Program-made: the position numbers and the translations under genes
The notes under the pieces: generated by a model
Seen by the model: the letters and a program-made list of their open reading frames with translations, nothing else
Databases searched by the model: none
Told to the model about the DNA's origin: nothing
From: Aureimonas sp. AU20
GTDB taxonomy: Bacteria; Pseudomonadota; Alphaproteobacteria; Rhizobiales; Rhizobiaceae
Assembly (NCBI RefSeq): GCF_001442755.1
Contig: NZ_CP006367.1
Coordinates: forward strand, 1,798,001-1,862,000
Reading direction: 5' to 3'
DNA length: 64,000 nt
In this document: one piece after another, positions 43,471-52,938 of the stretch
Position numbering within the stretch: the stretch's first letter is position 1
How the letters are laid out: each line of letters starts with the position of its first letter

Positions 43471-45660
43471 ATGACCCTCGAAACCGCCGCCGACGGCGCG
43501 TTCCGATACGAGACCGAAGGCGGGGTGACGGTGACGCGACGTCGCCGCGACGTCGATTACGCCGGGGCCATCGAGCCCTATGTCGACCGGCTCGACAACA
43601 GCCGGGGCGCGGTCTTCTCCTCCAATTACGAGTATCCCGGCCGCTACACGCGCTGGGACACGGCGATCATCGATCCGCCGCTGGCGCTGACCTCGTCCGG
43701 CCGAAACGTGCGCATCGAGGCGCTCAACCCGCGCGGGCGCGTGATCCTCGGCTTCGTCGCCGAGGCCCTGAAGGGTCACGAGGACATTGCCGAGACGACC
43801 CCCGGCGAAGATCGGCTCGACCTCGTGGTGGCGCTGCCCTCGCGCGCCTTTACCGAGGAAGAGCGCTCGCGCATGCCCACGGTCTTCTCCGTGCTGCGTG
43901 CCATTACCGCGCTGTTCAAGTCGGATGCCGACAGCGATCTCGGCCTCTACGGCGCCTTCGGCTACGACCTGGCCTTCCAGTTCGACCCGGTGAAGGAAAC
44001 GCTGGCGCGTGGCGATAGCAGGCGCGATCTCGTTCTCTATCTGCCGGACGAAATCCTGATGGTGGATCATTATTCCGCCCGGGCCTATGTCGAGGCCTAC
44101 GAGTTCGAGAAGGACGGGCACTCCACCGAAGGGCTCGAAGGCGGCGGCGCGCCTGCGCCCTTCCTGCCGGCCAACCACACGCCCGAGCGGGGCGATCACA
44201 AGCCGGGCGAATACGCCTCGCTCGTGCGCCGTGCCAAGGACAAGTTCATGCGCGGCGACCTGTTCGAGGTCGTGCCGGGCCAGACCTTCTACGAGCGTGT
44301 GGACAGTCGCCCCTCCGCCATTTCGCGGCGGTTGAAGGCGATCAATCCCTCGCCCTATTCCTTCTTCATCAATCTCGGCGGCAACGAATTCCTGATCGGC
44401 GCGAGCCCGGAAATGTTCGTGCGTGTGTCGGGGCGCCGGGTCGAGACCTGCCCGATCTCCGGCACGATCCGGCGCGGCGAGGACGCGATCTCGGATTCCG
44501 AGCAGATCCTGAAGCTCTTGAATTCCAAGAAGGACGAGTCGGAGCTGACCATGTGCTCCGACGTCGATCGCAACGACAAGAGCCGCGTCTGCGAGCCTGG
44601 CTCGGTGCGTGTCATCGGCCGGCGTCAGATCGAGATGTACTCGCGCCTGATCCACACTGTGGACCATATCGAGGGTCGTCTGCGTGAGGGCATGGACGCG
44701 ATGGATGCTTTCATGAGCCATGCCTGGGCGGTGACGGTGACGGGCGCGCCCAAGCTCTGGGCCATGCGCTTCATCGAGGAGAACGAGAAGAGCGCCCGTG
44801 CCTGGTACGGCGGAGCAGTCGGCATGCTGCATTTCAACGGCGACATGAACACTGGCCTGACGCTGCGCACCATTCGCCTCAACGGCGGCATCGCGGAGGT
44901 GCGGGCCGGCGCGACGCTTCTCTACGATTCCAACCCGGAGGAGGAGGAGGCCGAGACCGAGCTCAAGGCCTCGGCGCTGATCTCCGCCATTCGCGAGGCC
45001 GGCACGCCGCAGGCCGCCGGGATCACGGGAGAACGCCCGAAGGTCGGGGAGGGTGTTCGCATTCTCCTGGTGGATCACGAGGACAGTTTCGTCCACACGC
45101 TCGCCAATTACTTCCGCCAGACCGGCGCCGAGGTGACGACGGTGCGCACGCCCGTGCCGGAGGAAATCTTCGACCGCGTCGCGCCCGATCTCGTGGTTCT
45201 CTCGCCCGGACCCGGCAAGCCCGACGATTTCGACTGCCGAGGCACGATCGCGCTCGCCCGCAAGCGGAACGCGCCGATCTTCGGTGTCTGTCTCGGGCTG
45301 CAGGCGCTGACGGAAAGCTATGGCGGCACGCTGCGCACGCTGCATGTGCCCGTTCACGGCAAGCCCTCGCGCATTCGCGTGTCCTCGCCGGGCACGATCT
45401 TCGCCGGGCTGCCGTCGGAGGTGACGGTCGGGCGCTACCATTCGATCTTCGCCGATCCCGTGCGCCTGCCGCGCGAGTTCGAGGTGACGGCCGAAACCGA
45501 GGACGGCGTCGTCATGGCCTTCGAACACAAGCACGAGCCGGTCGCGGCTGTGCAGTTCCACCCCGAAAGCATCATGAGCCTCGGAGGAGATGCCGGCATG
45601 AAGATGATCGAGAACGTCGTGGCCAAGCTGCCCCGGCGCAACCGCGGCCCGGCGGCTTGA
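43471..45660 (+). CDS. trpE(G): fused anthranilate synthase components I and II, TrpE(G)
   Basis: The 729-residue protein joins the chorismate-using TrpE part (about 1-510; [57 protein letters not shown]) to a glutamine amidotransferase domain (about 530-725; nucleophile Cys in GVCLGLQAL, catalytic HPES). It makes anthranilate from chorismate and glutamine, the first step of tryptophan synthesis. The single-polypeptide form is characteristic of rhizobia and relatives. AAGGAG precedes the ATG. Expression is set by the upstream attenuator. Confidence 0.96.
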   Translation: MTLETAADGAFRYETEGGVTVTRRRRDVDYAGAIEPYVDRLDNSRGAVFSSNYEYPGRYTRWDTAIIDPPLALTSSGRNVRIEALNPRGRVILGFVAEALKGHEDIAETTPGEDRLDLVVALPSRAFTEEERSRMPTVFSVLRAITALFKSDADSDLGLYGAFGYDLAFQFDPVKETLARGDSRRDLVLYLPDEILMVDHYSARAYVEAYEFEKDGHSTEGLEGGGAPAPFLPANHTPERGDHKPGEYASLVRRAKDKFMRGDLFEVVPGQTFYERVDSRPSAISRRLKAINPSPYSFFINLGGNEFLIGASPEMFVRVSGRRVETCPISGTIRRGEDAISDSEQILKLLNSKKDESELTMCSDVDRNDKSRVCEPGSVRVIGRRQIEMYSRLIHTVDHIEGRLREGMDAMDAFMSHAWAVTVTGAPKLWAMRFIEENEKSARAWYGGAVGMLHFNGDMNTGLTLRTIRLNGGIAEVRAGATLLYDSNPEEEEAETELKASALISAIREAGTPQAAGITGERPKVGEGVRILLVDHEDSFVHTLANYFRQTGAEVTTVRTPVPEEIFDRVAPDLVVLSPGPGKPDDFDCRGTIALARKRNAPIFGVCLGLQALTESYGGTLRTLHVPVHGKPSRIRVSSPGTIFAGLPSEVTVGRYHSIFADPVRLPREFEVTAETEDGVVMAFEHKHEPVAAVQFHPESIMSLGGDAGMKMIENVVAKLPRRNRGPAA

Positions 45661-45664
45661 CGCG

Positions 45665-46591
45665 ATGAACGCGGCGGCTGTCACCATGAGCGACGACGAC
45701 AGCGGTCGTCTGGTCAAGCGCACCGCGACGATCACCGTCGCGATCGCCTGCCTCGTGCTCGGGATCAAATATCTCGCCTATCTCGTGACGGGCTCCGTCG
45801 CGCTGTTCTCGGACGCGCTGGAATCGATCGTCAACGTCGTGGCCGGCCTCATTGCCCTTTGGGCGGTGACGGTCTCCTACAAGCCGGCCGATGCCGACCA
45901 CCCGTTCGGCCACACCAAGGCGGAGTATTTCTCCGCCGTGGTAGAGGGCGTGCTGATCGTTCTCGCCGCGCTTCTGATTCTGCGCGAGGCCTGGGGCGCG
46001 TATGTCGAGCCCCGCGCCATCGAGGCGCCGCTGCTTGGCATCGGCATCAATGGCGTCGCGACGGTGATCAACGCCTTCTGGGCCTCGGTTCTGATCCGCA
46101 AGGGGCGGGAGCATCGCTCGCCAGCGCTCGATGCCGATGGTCGTCACATCATGGCCGATGTCGTGACTTCGGTCGGCGTGCTGGCCGGTCTTCTCGTCGC
46201 GCAGGCCACCGGCTGGCTCTTCCTCGATCCGCTGCTGGCCGCGTTGGTCGCGCTGAACATCCTGCGCGAAGGCTGGAAGGTCGTCGCCGCATCGCTTTCG
46301 GGTCTAATGGACCAGGCGTTGGACGGACCTGACGACACGCGCGTGCGCGATATCATCTCGACCAACGGAATCGGCGCGCTGGAGGTCCACGACGTGCGAA
46401 CGCGCATCGCAGGCCGGGCGATCTTCATCGAATTCCACATGGTGGTGCCCAGCGCGATGAGCGTCGGCGACGCGCATGTCATCTGCGACCGGATCGAAGA
46501 CGCACTCCAGGGCGAATTCGCGAACGCCCGCGTTCTCATTCATGTCGAACCTGAGGCGGAGGCCAAGCAGGTCGGAGTGCCCGTCATTTAG
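45665..46591 (+). CDS. cation diffusion facilitator family transporter
   Basis: The 308-residue transporter has five to six helices, the metal-site segments LFSDALESIVN (helix II), the DADHPFGHTKAEYFSAVVEG loop and HIMADVVTS (helix V), and a C-terminal cytoplasmic ferredoxin-like domain (about 215-300; HDVRTRIAGRAIFIEFHMVV). It exports divalent metals such as Zn or Fe by proton antiport. The start is only 4 bases past the trpE(G) stop, so the gene is co-transcribed and shares the trp attenuator, an unusual pairing. Confidence 0.92.
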   Translation: MNAAAVTMSDDDSGRLVKRTATITVAIACLVLGIKYLAYLVTGSVALFSDALESIVNVVAGLIALWAVTVSYKPADADHPFGHTKAEYFSAVVEGVLIVLAALLILREAWGAYVEPRAIEAPLLGIGINGVATVINAFWASVLIRKGREHRSPALDADGRHIMADVVTSVGVLAGLLVAQATGWLFLDPLLAALVALNILREGWKVVAASLSGLMDQALDGPDDTRVRDIISTNGIGALEVHDVRTRIAGRAIFIEFHMVVPSAMSVGDAHVICDRIEDALQGEFANARVLIHVEPEAEAKQVGVPVI

Positions 46592-46623
46592 GCGTCACAA
46601 AGCGCAAAAAAGCCTAAAGCTTT

Positions 46624-46652
46624 GAAGGGGCAGCGACATTCGCTGCCCCTTC
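46624..46652 (+). terminator. terminator of the trpE(G)-CDF operon
   Basis: Arms GAAGGGGCAGCG (46624-46635) and CGCTGCCCCTTC (46641-46652) with a 5-base loop, followed by TTTTT. Confidence 0.9.
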
Positions 46653-46816
46653 TTTTTGCGGTTGCGAAGCAATTTGCCGGGGATTGGTGCAGTGCGATTG
46701 GAAGGTCAATAGCAAGCGCAACTTACTTTTGGAACGGACTGTTCGCAATCCGCTACTCGTAGCCGCGACAGGAACCGCCTACATCAGGGTCATCGAACGA
46801 CGCGGAAATAAAGCGA

Positions 46817-46840
46817 CTGACTTGGAAATACAAAAGTCAG
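46817..46840 (+). promoter_or_regulatory. hairpin in the leader of the PGS-motif exported protein gene
   Basis: CTGACTT (46817-46823) and AAGTCAG (46834-46840) can pair around a 10-base A-rich loop, 38 bases upstream of the ATG at 46879. The region 46653-46878 is AT-richer than average, with no ORF I trust. It may be an mRNA-stabilising 5' leader. Confidence 0.35.
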
Positions 46841-46878
46841 CCCCGCCAGTCGTTGAAACCTTTATGGGGAATAAAGTT

Positions 46879-47247
46879 ATGAAAATCTTCACGTTTGCCT
46901 CCGCTGCCGTGCTTTCTCTTGTTGCGTTTTCGAGCGCTTCTTCGGCCGCCGGCCTGGTCCCGGGCTCCGATTTCTACGAGGAAGTTCAGGCCGACCACGC
47001 CACTAACTCGGTGATCGTCGGTCAGGCCGCCGCTCGCGGCGCGACTGTTTCCACGGTCGAGACCCGTTCCTTCGGTTATCCCGCCGGCGTCAGCGCCAAC
47101 GAGGGCATCATCCCCGGCTCGCGCGCTTCGACGCACGCCGACGAGGCCCGCGATCTGAACGCAGTGTCGAAGGGCGTCTACAACAACGGCGCGACCCCGG
47201 CTTCCGCCGTCTCGCGGATCCTGGTCCCGGGTTCGGACAGCTTCTAA
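46879..47247 (+). CDS. small exported protein with repeated PGS motifs, 122 residues
   Basis: The product starts MKIFTFASAAVLSLVAFSSA with cleavage likely after SSA. The mature part has three related short motifs: LVPGSDFY near its N-terminus, IIPGSRAS in the middle and LVPGSDSF at the very end. It has no Cys and no membrane helix. I do not know the family. The ATG follows GGGGA at 9 bases. Its own strong terminator and AT-rich leader suggest a well-expressed monocistronic gene. Confidence 0.75.
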   Translation: MKIFTFASAAVLSLVAFSSASSAAGLVPGSDFYEEVQADHATNSVIVGQAAARGATVSTVETRSFGYPAGVSANEGIIPGSRASTHADEARDLNAVSKGVYNNGATPASAVSRILVPGSDSF

Positions 47248-47275
47248 TCCGACCATCGGGCCAACCAGCCCCGCC

Positions 47276-47301
47276 AAAGCCCGGCTTTCGAGCCGGGCTT
47301 T
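47276..47301 (+). terminator. terminator of the PGS-motif protein gene
   Basis: Arms AAAGCCCGGCT (47276-47286) and AGCCGGGCTTT (47291-47301) close a TTCG tetraloop and are followed by TT. Confidence 0.92.
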
Positions 47302-47373
47302 TTGCGTTTGGGAACGGGATGCGCCTTGGGATGTGTCTTGCTTTTCCCCGCTGGAGGCGTCACACATCTGCGC

Positions 47374-47493
47374 ATGAGCGGAATCGAATCCCCCTTCGCC
47401 TTCAAGGGCGCCAGCGCGGCCATCGCCGCCAAGGGATTCTCGCGTCTTCTTCCGGGCCTTCTCGCGCTTACTGGCGATCGTCGGGCCCGTTAA
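47374..47493 (+). promoter_or_regulatory. possible Leu-codon leader ORF upstream of leuA
   Basis: A 39-codon frame from ATG at 47374 to TAA at 47491-47493 contains five Leu codons within eight (47446-47469, reading LLPGLLAL). It is followed by hairpins at 47499-47525 (GGGCGCC/GGCGCCC) and 47569-47605 (AAAGACGG/CCGTCTTT). A ribosome-mediated leuA attenuator is possible, but the last hairpin has no long U-run and no good ribosome site precedes the ATG. The rest of the 381-base gap before leuA holds nothing else recognised. Confidence 0.3.
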
Positions 47494-47628
47494 CGAAGGG
47501 GCGCCCGGCGGTCGAGCCGGCGCCCAGCGCCCACCGTCTCTTCGGCTTTACATCCTCCTGAAACTTTGAAAGACGGCTCTGCGTGCCTTCCGGCCGCCCG
47601 TCTTTGCCGAACGAGCAAGGTGATCCCG

Positions 47629-49314
47629 ATGTCCGTTTCTTCTCCCGTCATGGCGAAGGCCGCAACCAAGTACCAACCCTATCCCGCCGTCGATCTGCCG
47701 GATCGGCAGTGGCCGACGCGTCGCATCGAGAAGGCGCCGATCTGGTGCTCGGTGGACCTGCGCGACGGCAACCAGGCCCTGGTCGATCCAATGGGCCACG
47801 ACCGCAAGTCGCGCATGTTCGTGCTTCTGAAGGCGATGCGCTTCAAGGAGATCGAGATCGGCTTCCCCTCGGCCTCGCAGACCGATTTCGACTTCGTGCG
47901 CTGGTGCGTGGAAGAGGGGGGCGTGGCCGACGACGTGTCCTTGCAGGTTCTCGTCCAATGCCGGCCCGAGCTGATCTCGCGCACCTTTGAGAGCCTGGAG
48001 GGCGCACGCCGCCCGATCGTCCATTTCTATAATTCCACCAGCGAGTTGCAGCGCCGCGTCGTGTTCGGCAAGGACCGCGCCGGCATCCGCCAGATCGCGG
48101 TGGACGCGGCCAAGATGATCACCGACATGGCGGCCAAGGCCGGGGGCGACTTCCGCTTCGAATATTCGCCTGAAAGCTTCACCGGCACCGAGTTGGATTT
48201 CGCGTTGGAAATCTGCAACGCCGTCGCCGAGGTGGTGAAGCCGACCGCCGAGAACCAGTTGATCCTCAATCTGCCGGCGACCGTCGAAATGTCGACGCCC
48301 AACATCCATGCCGACCAGATCGAGTGGATGAGCCGCAATCTCGACAATCGCGACACGATCCTCCTGTCCTTGCATCCGCACAACGACCGGGGCACGGCCG
48401 TCGCCGCCACCGAAATGGGCCTGCTCGCCGGTGCCGACCGCGTCGAGGGCACTTTGTTCGGCAACGGCGAGCGCACCGGCAATGTCGATCTCGTTACCCT
48501 GGCGCTGAACATGTTCACGCAAGGGGTGGACCCGGAACTCGACGTCTCCGACATCAACCGGATCAAGGACGTCTACGAGTACTGCAACCAGCTGACGATT
48601 CCCGAGCGGCATCCTTATGTCGGCGAACTCGTCTACACCGCCTTCTCCGGCTCGCATCAGGACGCGATCAACAAGGGCATGAAGGCCCATAAGGTCGCCA
48701 ATACGCCGATCTGGGAAGTGCCCTATCTGCCGATCGATCCGCAGGATGTCGGTCGCTCCTACGAGGCGATCATCCGCATCAACTCGCAGTCAGGCAAGGG
48801 CGGCATCGCCTATGTCCTGCAGGCCGACTACGGCTTGAACCTGCCGCGCAACCTGCAGATTGAGTTCCGTGAGGACATTCAGCGGATCACCGACGAGGAA
48901 GGGCGCGAGCTGCCGGTCAAGCGCATCTACGACCGCTTCATCGAGCGCTACGTCGACCAGCCCGGCATGCGCCTGCGCTATGTCGATCACTTCACGCGGG
49001 TGGAGGGTGACCGCACGAGCCGTGTGGTGGAGGCGACCATCCTCGACGGCGGCAAGGAGATCCGCATCGAAGGTCGGGGTACGGGCGCCATCGATGGGTT
49101 CATCGATGCGTTGAACCGCCATCTCGGCGTTGATCTCAGCGTCGCGGACTATTCCGAACATTCGCTGCAGCGCGGCTCGAACGCGAGCGCGATCGCCTAT
49201 ATGGAGATCGAGCACGAAAACGGCCGGGTCTTCGGCGCCGGGATCGACCAGAACGCCACGACCGCCTCGCTGAAGGCGATCGTATCGGCCGCCAATCGCG
49301 TCCTCGCGCTCTGA
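47629..49314 (+). CDS. leuA: 2-isopropylmalate synthase
   Basis: The 561-residue enzyme condenses acetyl-CoA with 2-oxoisovalerate, the committed step of leucine synthesis. The HMGL-type barrel holds CSVDLRDGNQALVDPM, EFSPESFTGTELD-like YSPESFTGTELDFALE and LHPHNDRGTAVAA; the C-terminal LeuA allosteric domain (about 425-555) mediates leucine feedback. It is the long form typical of this class. The ATG at 47629 follows AAGGTGA; an upstream in-frame ATG at 47566 is less likely. Confidence 0.96.
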   Translation: MSVSSPVMAKAATKYQPYPAVDLPDRQWPTRRIEKAPIWCSVDLRDGNQALVDPMGHDRKSRMFVLLKAMRFKEIEIGFPSASQTDFDFVRWCVEEGGVADDVSLQVLVQCRPELISRTFESLEGARRPIVHFYNSTSELQRRVVFGKDRAGIRQIAVDAAKMITDMAAKAGGDFRFEYSPESFTGTELDFALEICNAVAEVVKPTAENQLILNLPATVEMSTPNIHADQIEWMSRNLDNRDTILLSLHPHNDRGTAVAATEMGLLAGADRVEGTLFGNGERTGNVDLVTLALNMFTQGVDPELDVSDINRIKDVYEYCNQLTIPERHPYVGELVYTAFSGSHQDAINKGMKAHKVANTPIWEVPYLPIDPQDVGRSYEAIIRINSQSGKGGIAYVLQADYGLNLPRNLQIEFREDIQRITDEEGRELPVKRIYDRFIERYVDQPGMRLRYVDHFTRVEGDRTSRVVEATILDGGKEIRIEGRGTGAIDGFIDALNRHLGVDLSVADYSEHSLQRGSNASAIAYMEIEHENGRVFGAGIDQNATTASLKAIVSAANRVLAL

Positions 49315-49323
49315 TGCCTGCGG

Positions 49324-49351
49324 GCCGGGCCTGCCTTCCGGCGGGCCCGGC
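49324..49351 (+). terminator. GC-rich hairpin after leuA
   Basis: Twelve-base arms 49324-49335 (GCCGGGCCTGCC) and 49340-49351 (GGCGGGCCCGGC, one G-T pair) with a TTCC loop, 9 bases past the stop. No U-run follows, so termination may be partial or factor-aided. Confidence 0.6.
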
Positions 49352-49447
49352 TCGGGACAGGTTTCGCGAAAGCCTGCTCGGCTAGGGGTGGTGGGTCGTG
49401 TGAGGCGGACCATGAAGGTCCGTCGCCCGATCAGTCGAGGTGGCAAG

Positions 49448-50080
49448 ATGGCCGAGGCCAAATCCGCTGTGGCGGTGACGAACGGAACGAAGCGACTGGC
49501 CGACGCCGTGCGCGCCGCCAAGATCGCCGCCGCTCAGCGCACCGACATCGTGGTGGACATTCGCGAGGCCGATCGCGCTCGTCTGGAAATGTTCGTGGAC
49601 GAACTCCAGCCCATCGTCGACGCCGTGCCGAGCGACGACGACCTGTTCGACTTCACCTTGAGCAGCGGCAACCAGCCGCGTTTCTGGATCGACGCGACGG
49701 CCCATGTGATGATGGGGCGGGACCGGCGCACTTATCGCTTCGTGCGCGAAACCCGCCTTGGCCGGCTGACCCTCGCCGAATCCCCCGAGCTGCGCTTCAT
49801 CGTCGATCGAGTGACGGACTATATCGCCGAGCGGATCGTGGAGCGGGACAAGGCGCTCGCCGCCTTCGACGGGCTGGGCACGCGCCTCGCGCAGGCCGAG
49901 CGCCCGCAGCCGACGCTGACCGCGCCGGTCAGCATTTCCTCCGACGATCCGCTGCGACTGCCGGCCCGCCCGCCGTCCACGGATTTCGTGATCGCCCTGT
50001 CCTGGCTGATGATCGGTATCGTGGTGGGCGTCGGCCTTCTCATGGCCATCGCCGCATCGCGCGGCTCGCCGCTTTTCTAA
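49448..50080 (+). CDS. conserved hypothetical tail-anchored membrane protein
   Basis: The 210-residue protein is soluble and charged over most of its length (ADAVRAAKIAAAQRTDIVVD, PRFWIDATAHVMMGRDRRTY, LTLAESPELRFIVDRVTDYI) and has one C-terminal helix (about 180-203, FVIALSWLMIGIVVGVGLLM). The layout implies a cytoplasmic domain anchored in the inner membrane. No family name comes to mind. The start was set at the ATG at 49448 after GAGGTGG. It is probably monocistronic. Confidence 0.75.
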   Translation: MAEAKSAVAVTNGTKRLADAVRAAKIAAAQRTDIVVDIREADRARLEMFVDELQPIVDAVPSDDDLFDFTLSSGNQPRFWIDATAHVMMGRDRRTYRFVRETRLGRLTLAESPELRFIVDRVTDYIAERIVERDKALAAFDGLGTRLAQAERPQPTLTAPVSISSDDPLRLPARPPSTDFVIALSWLMIGIVVGVGLLMAIAASRGSPLF

Positions 50081-50091
50081 AATTCGACCCT

Positions 50092-50113
50092 CACGGCCTG
50101 ATCCGAGGCCGTG
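50092..50113. terminator. convergent terminator
   Basis: CACGGCCT (50092-50099) and AGGCCGTG (50106-50113) pair around a 6-base loop in the 45-base gap between the tail-anchored protein gene and benE. Confidence 0.55.
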
Positions 50114-50125
50114 GGCATCGACCCG

Positions 50126-51277
50126 TCAGGCCCGCAACCGCGTCGCCACAAGCGCGATGCCTCCAACCGTCAAGCCCCAGAATGGGGCGCTGATGCCGAA
50201 GAAGGCGGTGCCCGACGCCGTCACCAGGAAGCAGAGGATGGCGGCTTCGCGATCTCGTGCTTCCGCGATCGTTCCCGTTAGCGCGCCGGTGAAGGCGCCG
50301 ACCAGCGCCAGCCCCGCCATGGCCTGGATCAGGACGGGCGCCTGTGCGGCGAAGGCCGTGGCCCAGCCTGCCGCCAGTCCGAAGACGATATAGGCGAGCC
50401 CCGAGACGATGCCGGCCCACCAGCGCCGGGCGCGATCCGGCCCGGCTTCGTCGCCCGCGCAGATTGCCGCCGTGATCGCCGCCAGATTGACCGCATGGCC
50501 GCCGAAAGGCGCGCAGAACAGGCTGAAGATGCCTGTCGCGGTGAAGAGCGGGCCGGGCTCGGGCGCGTATCCGTTGACCTTCAGCACCGCGAGCCCCGGA
50601 ATGTTTTGCGAGGCCATGGTGATGAGGAAGAGCGGCAGACCGAGCCCCACGATGGCCGAGAGCGACCAATGGGGTATGACGAGGATCGGATCGGGCACGA
50701 TCGGCGCCCCGCCGCTCGGCCCAGCATGAAGGAGATAGATCAGAAGAAACGTGGCGACTGCCGCCGATGGCACGGCAAGGACACGGTTCCACCGCCCGAC
50801 CAGGAACCACACGGCGACGATGGCGAGACCCTCCAGCGGCGCCGCGGCGACGGCCTTCACGGGCGCGAGGCAGAGGGGCAGGAGGATGCCGGCCAGCATG
50901 GCGTTGGCGAGCGAAAGGGGAATGGCCGCAATGGTCCGGCCGATCGGCTTCACCAGACCCGCCAGGATTACCAGCGTCGCCGCGAACAAAAAGGCGCCGA
51001 CCGCCGAGGTGAAACCGCCCTCCGGCAGCCCGGCGCCGGCCAGAAGCGCCGCGCCCGGCGTCGACCAAGCAATGGAGATCGGCATGCGCGTTCGCAGCGA
51101 CACCAGCAGCCCGCAGACGCCCATGCCGACCGACAGCGCCATGATGCCGGACGCCGCCTGCTCCGCCGTCGCGCCGACGCCGACCAGCCCTTGTAGCACG
51201 ACGGAGAAGGAACTGGCGAAGCCCACGAAGGCGGCGAGAAGGCCGGCCGAAAGGGCGGCAAGAGGAGGCAGGCGCAT
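50126..51277 (-). CDS. benE: BenE family benzoate/proton symporter-like transporter
   Basis: The 383-residue membrane protein has about 11-12 helices and family hallmarks: SFSVVLQGLVGVGATAEQAA, SIAWSTPGAALLA (helix breaker), GLPLFLITMASQNIPGLAVL, APFGGHAVNLAAITAAICAG and a late SGTAFFGISAPFWGL. BenE imports benzoate in Acinetobacter; orthologues often sit apart from ben genes, as here, so the substrate is uncertain. The gene faces minus and its promoter lies in 51278-51432. Confidence 0.9.
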   Translation of the reverse strand: MRLPPLAALSAGLLAAFVGFASSFSVVLQGLVGVGATAEQAASGIMALSVGMGVCGLLVSLRTRMPISIAWSTPGAALLAGAGLPEGGFTSAVGAFLFAATLVILAGLVKPIGRTIAAIPLSLANAMLAGILLPLCLAPVKAVAAAPLEGLAIVAVWFLVGRWNRVLAVPSAAVATFLLIYLLHAGPSGGAPIVPDPILVIPHWSLSAIVGLGLPLFLITMASQNIPGLAVLKVNGYAPEPGPLFTATGIFSLFCAPFGGHAVNLAAITAAICAGDEAGPDRARRWWAGIVSGLAYIVFGLAAGWATAFAAQAPVLIQAMAGLALVGAFTGALTGTIAEARDREAAILCFLVTASGTAFFGISAPFWGLTVGGIALVATRLRA

Positions 51278-51432
51278 ATCAGGCTTTCGCGAGAGAGGCG
51301 GGCAGGGCGCCAGCGCGGCTTACGACCCTTCCGGCGCCCGCCGCAAGGTCATTGTCGCCGAGACGCTTTGACTCCCAGTTTCCCCGCCTCGTTCGGATGC
51401 GAAGCGACTTCGCCTCAATCCTCCGAGGTGCT

Positions 51433-52422
51433 TCAGCCCGACAGGTGGCCGGTTTCGTCCAGCGACGCCTCGCCGGCAGGTTTGGCGTCCTCGCGCGGAT
51501 GCGCGTTCACCGCCGTGCCGTCGGAAAGGAGCTGGCGCTCGCGAATCCAGTCGATCCCCGATCCGTCGAGCTTCAGGCCGCGTTCGCGCTGCGTCAGCGA
51601 CCAATGGCCGGGTCCGCCTTCGATCTCAAAGAGGTTGTAGCGCGAGGGCGGCTTGTCGCTTCCCGCGTTCTGGCTGGCCGACGGCACGCCGACCACCGGC
51701 ACCTTCTCGCCGTCTGGGCCCGTCAGCCAGTAGATCGTGTCGAGATGCGTATGCCCATGCAGAACCAGTTCCGCGCCGGCATCGTGGATGACCTTGGAGA
51801 AGAACTGCTTGCCGATGAGGCGTTTCGACCAGGCGGCCGCGCCCGAAATCGGCGGATGGTGGATCATCACCACACGAAACAGACCGCGCGCCTTGGCCTC
51901 GGTGAGCAGTTTCGCGGTGCGCAGCGCCTGACCGCGCTTGAACGAGCCGGTGGCAAAGAATGGTGCCGTCGCCTCGGCGCTGGATGTGCCGATGATCGCG
52001 ACGGGGCCGCGAACGCGCAGATAGGGGAAATGCTTGGCCTCTGCCCCGAGTCCATGGTCGCCCAGCATGTAGGGATGCCATTCGCGATAGGCGCGCTTGA
52101 GGGCGCCGGGCACATAGGCGTCGTGATTGCCGGGAACGACCGAAACGAAGTCCGGCTTTCCCAGATCCTCCAGCCAGAGGCGCGCGCCGATGATTTCCTG
52201 CTTGGAGGCGAGATTGACGAGGTCGCCCGTCACCGCGACATGGTCGGGCCGCTGCGCCTTCATGTCGGCGACGAGACGCAGAAGCGTGTCGCCGAACATC
52301 GCCCGTTTCCGGTTGCGCTGCCAATTGATATAGCCCGTGATCCGCTTCGACGCGAGTTCCCGGTAGGAAAGCTCGGGCAGGGGACCCAGGTGGATGTCGG
52401 AGAGATGGGCGAGTCGAAACAT
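51433..52422 (-). CDS. metallophosphoesterase (calcineurin-like)
   Basis: The 329-residue protein has all metal-site motifs in order: LSDIHLG (about 7), VTGDLVNL (about 65), VPGNHDAY (about 97), MIHHPPISG (about 190) and LVLHGHTHLD (about 225). It resembles cyclic-nucleotide or UDP-sugar phosphodiesterases of the Icc/CpdA type, but the substrate is unknown. No signal peptide is present. The ATG at 52422 fits MFRLAHLSDIHLG, the usual family start. It is divergent from the Nudix gene (45-base gap). Confidence 0.9.
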   Translation of the reverse strand: MFRLAHLSDIHLGPLPELSYRELASKRITGYINWQRNRKRAMFGDTLLRLVADMKAQRPDHVAVTGDLVNLASKQEIIGARLWLEDLGKPDFVSVVPGNHDAYVPGALKRAYREWHPYMLGDHGLGAEAKHFPYLRVRGPVAIIGTSSAEATAPFFATGSFKRGQALRTAKLLTEAKARGLFRVVMIHHPPISGAAAWSKRLIGKQFFSKVIHDAGAELVLHGHTHLDTIYWLTGPDGEKVPVVGVPSASQNAGSDKPPSRYNLFEIEGGPGHWSLTQRERGLKLDGSGIDWIRERQLLSDGTAVNAHPREDAKPAGEASLDETGHLSG

Positions 52423-52467
52423 GGGTCTGGAAGTAGCCGCTCCGGCTGGAATGGAAAGGGGCTCCCC

Positions 52468-52935
52468 ATGAAGGCGCTGGCGCAACGCCTGCTCGGCAGG
52501 GGGCTCCGCCGCTGGGCGCTTTTGTCCCGGCCGATGACGCTTGGCGTGCGGCTGCACGCGACCGACGAGGCGGGCCGGGTCTTTCTCGTGCGCCATGCCT
52601 ACCGTGAGGGCTGGTATCTGCCCGGCGGCGCGGTGGACCCCGGCGAGTCCGCGCTGACGGCGGTGTGCCGCGAGGCGGAGGAGGAGGGCCATCTCGTCTG
52701 CGAGACCGCGCCCCGGCTCGTCGCCGCCTTCTATAACCGGCGCGAGGGCCGGGACCATGTTCTGCTCTATCGCTGCGACCGTGTCCGCCAGACCAGGCCG
52801 CGCTTGCCGGATCGCGAGATCGCCGAGACCGGCTTCTTCGCGCCGGACGCCCTGCCCGAAGGCACGACGCCCGCGACGCGCCGGCGCATTGAGGAGGACT
52901 TCCAGCTCGGCGTCCCTCGGCCGGAAGACTGGTAG
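52468..52935 (+). CDS. Nudix hydrolase
   Basis: The 155-residue protein has a Nudix domain with WYLPGGAVDPGESALTAVC then REAEEEGHL. The box GX5EX7REUXEEXGU is kept except that the late Gly is displaced (GH instead of xG). All metal-binding Glu are present. It hydrolyses an unidentified nucleoside diphosphate derivative. The ATG at 52468 follows AAAGGGG. Confidence 0.87.
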   Translation: MKALAQRLLGRGLRRWALLSRPMTLGVRLHATDEAGRVFLVRHAYREGWYLPGGAVDPGESALTAVCREAEEEGHLVCETAPRLVAAFYNRREGRDHVLLYRCDRVRQTRPRLPDREIAETGFFAPDALPEGTTPATRRRIEEDFQLGVPRPEDW

Positions 52936-52938
52936 GCT

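Noticed and set aside
46731..46756. EcfG promoter from GGAAC before the PGS-motif protein gene
   Set aside because: No CGTT-like -10 at 16 or 17 bases (GCTA or CTAC).
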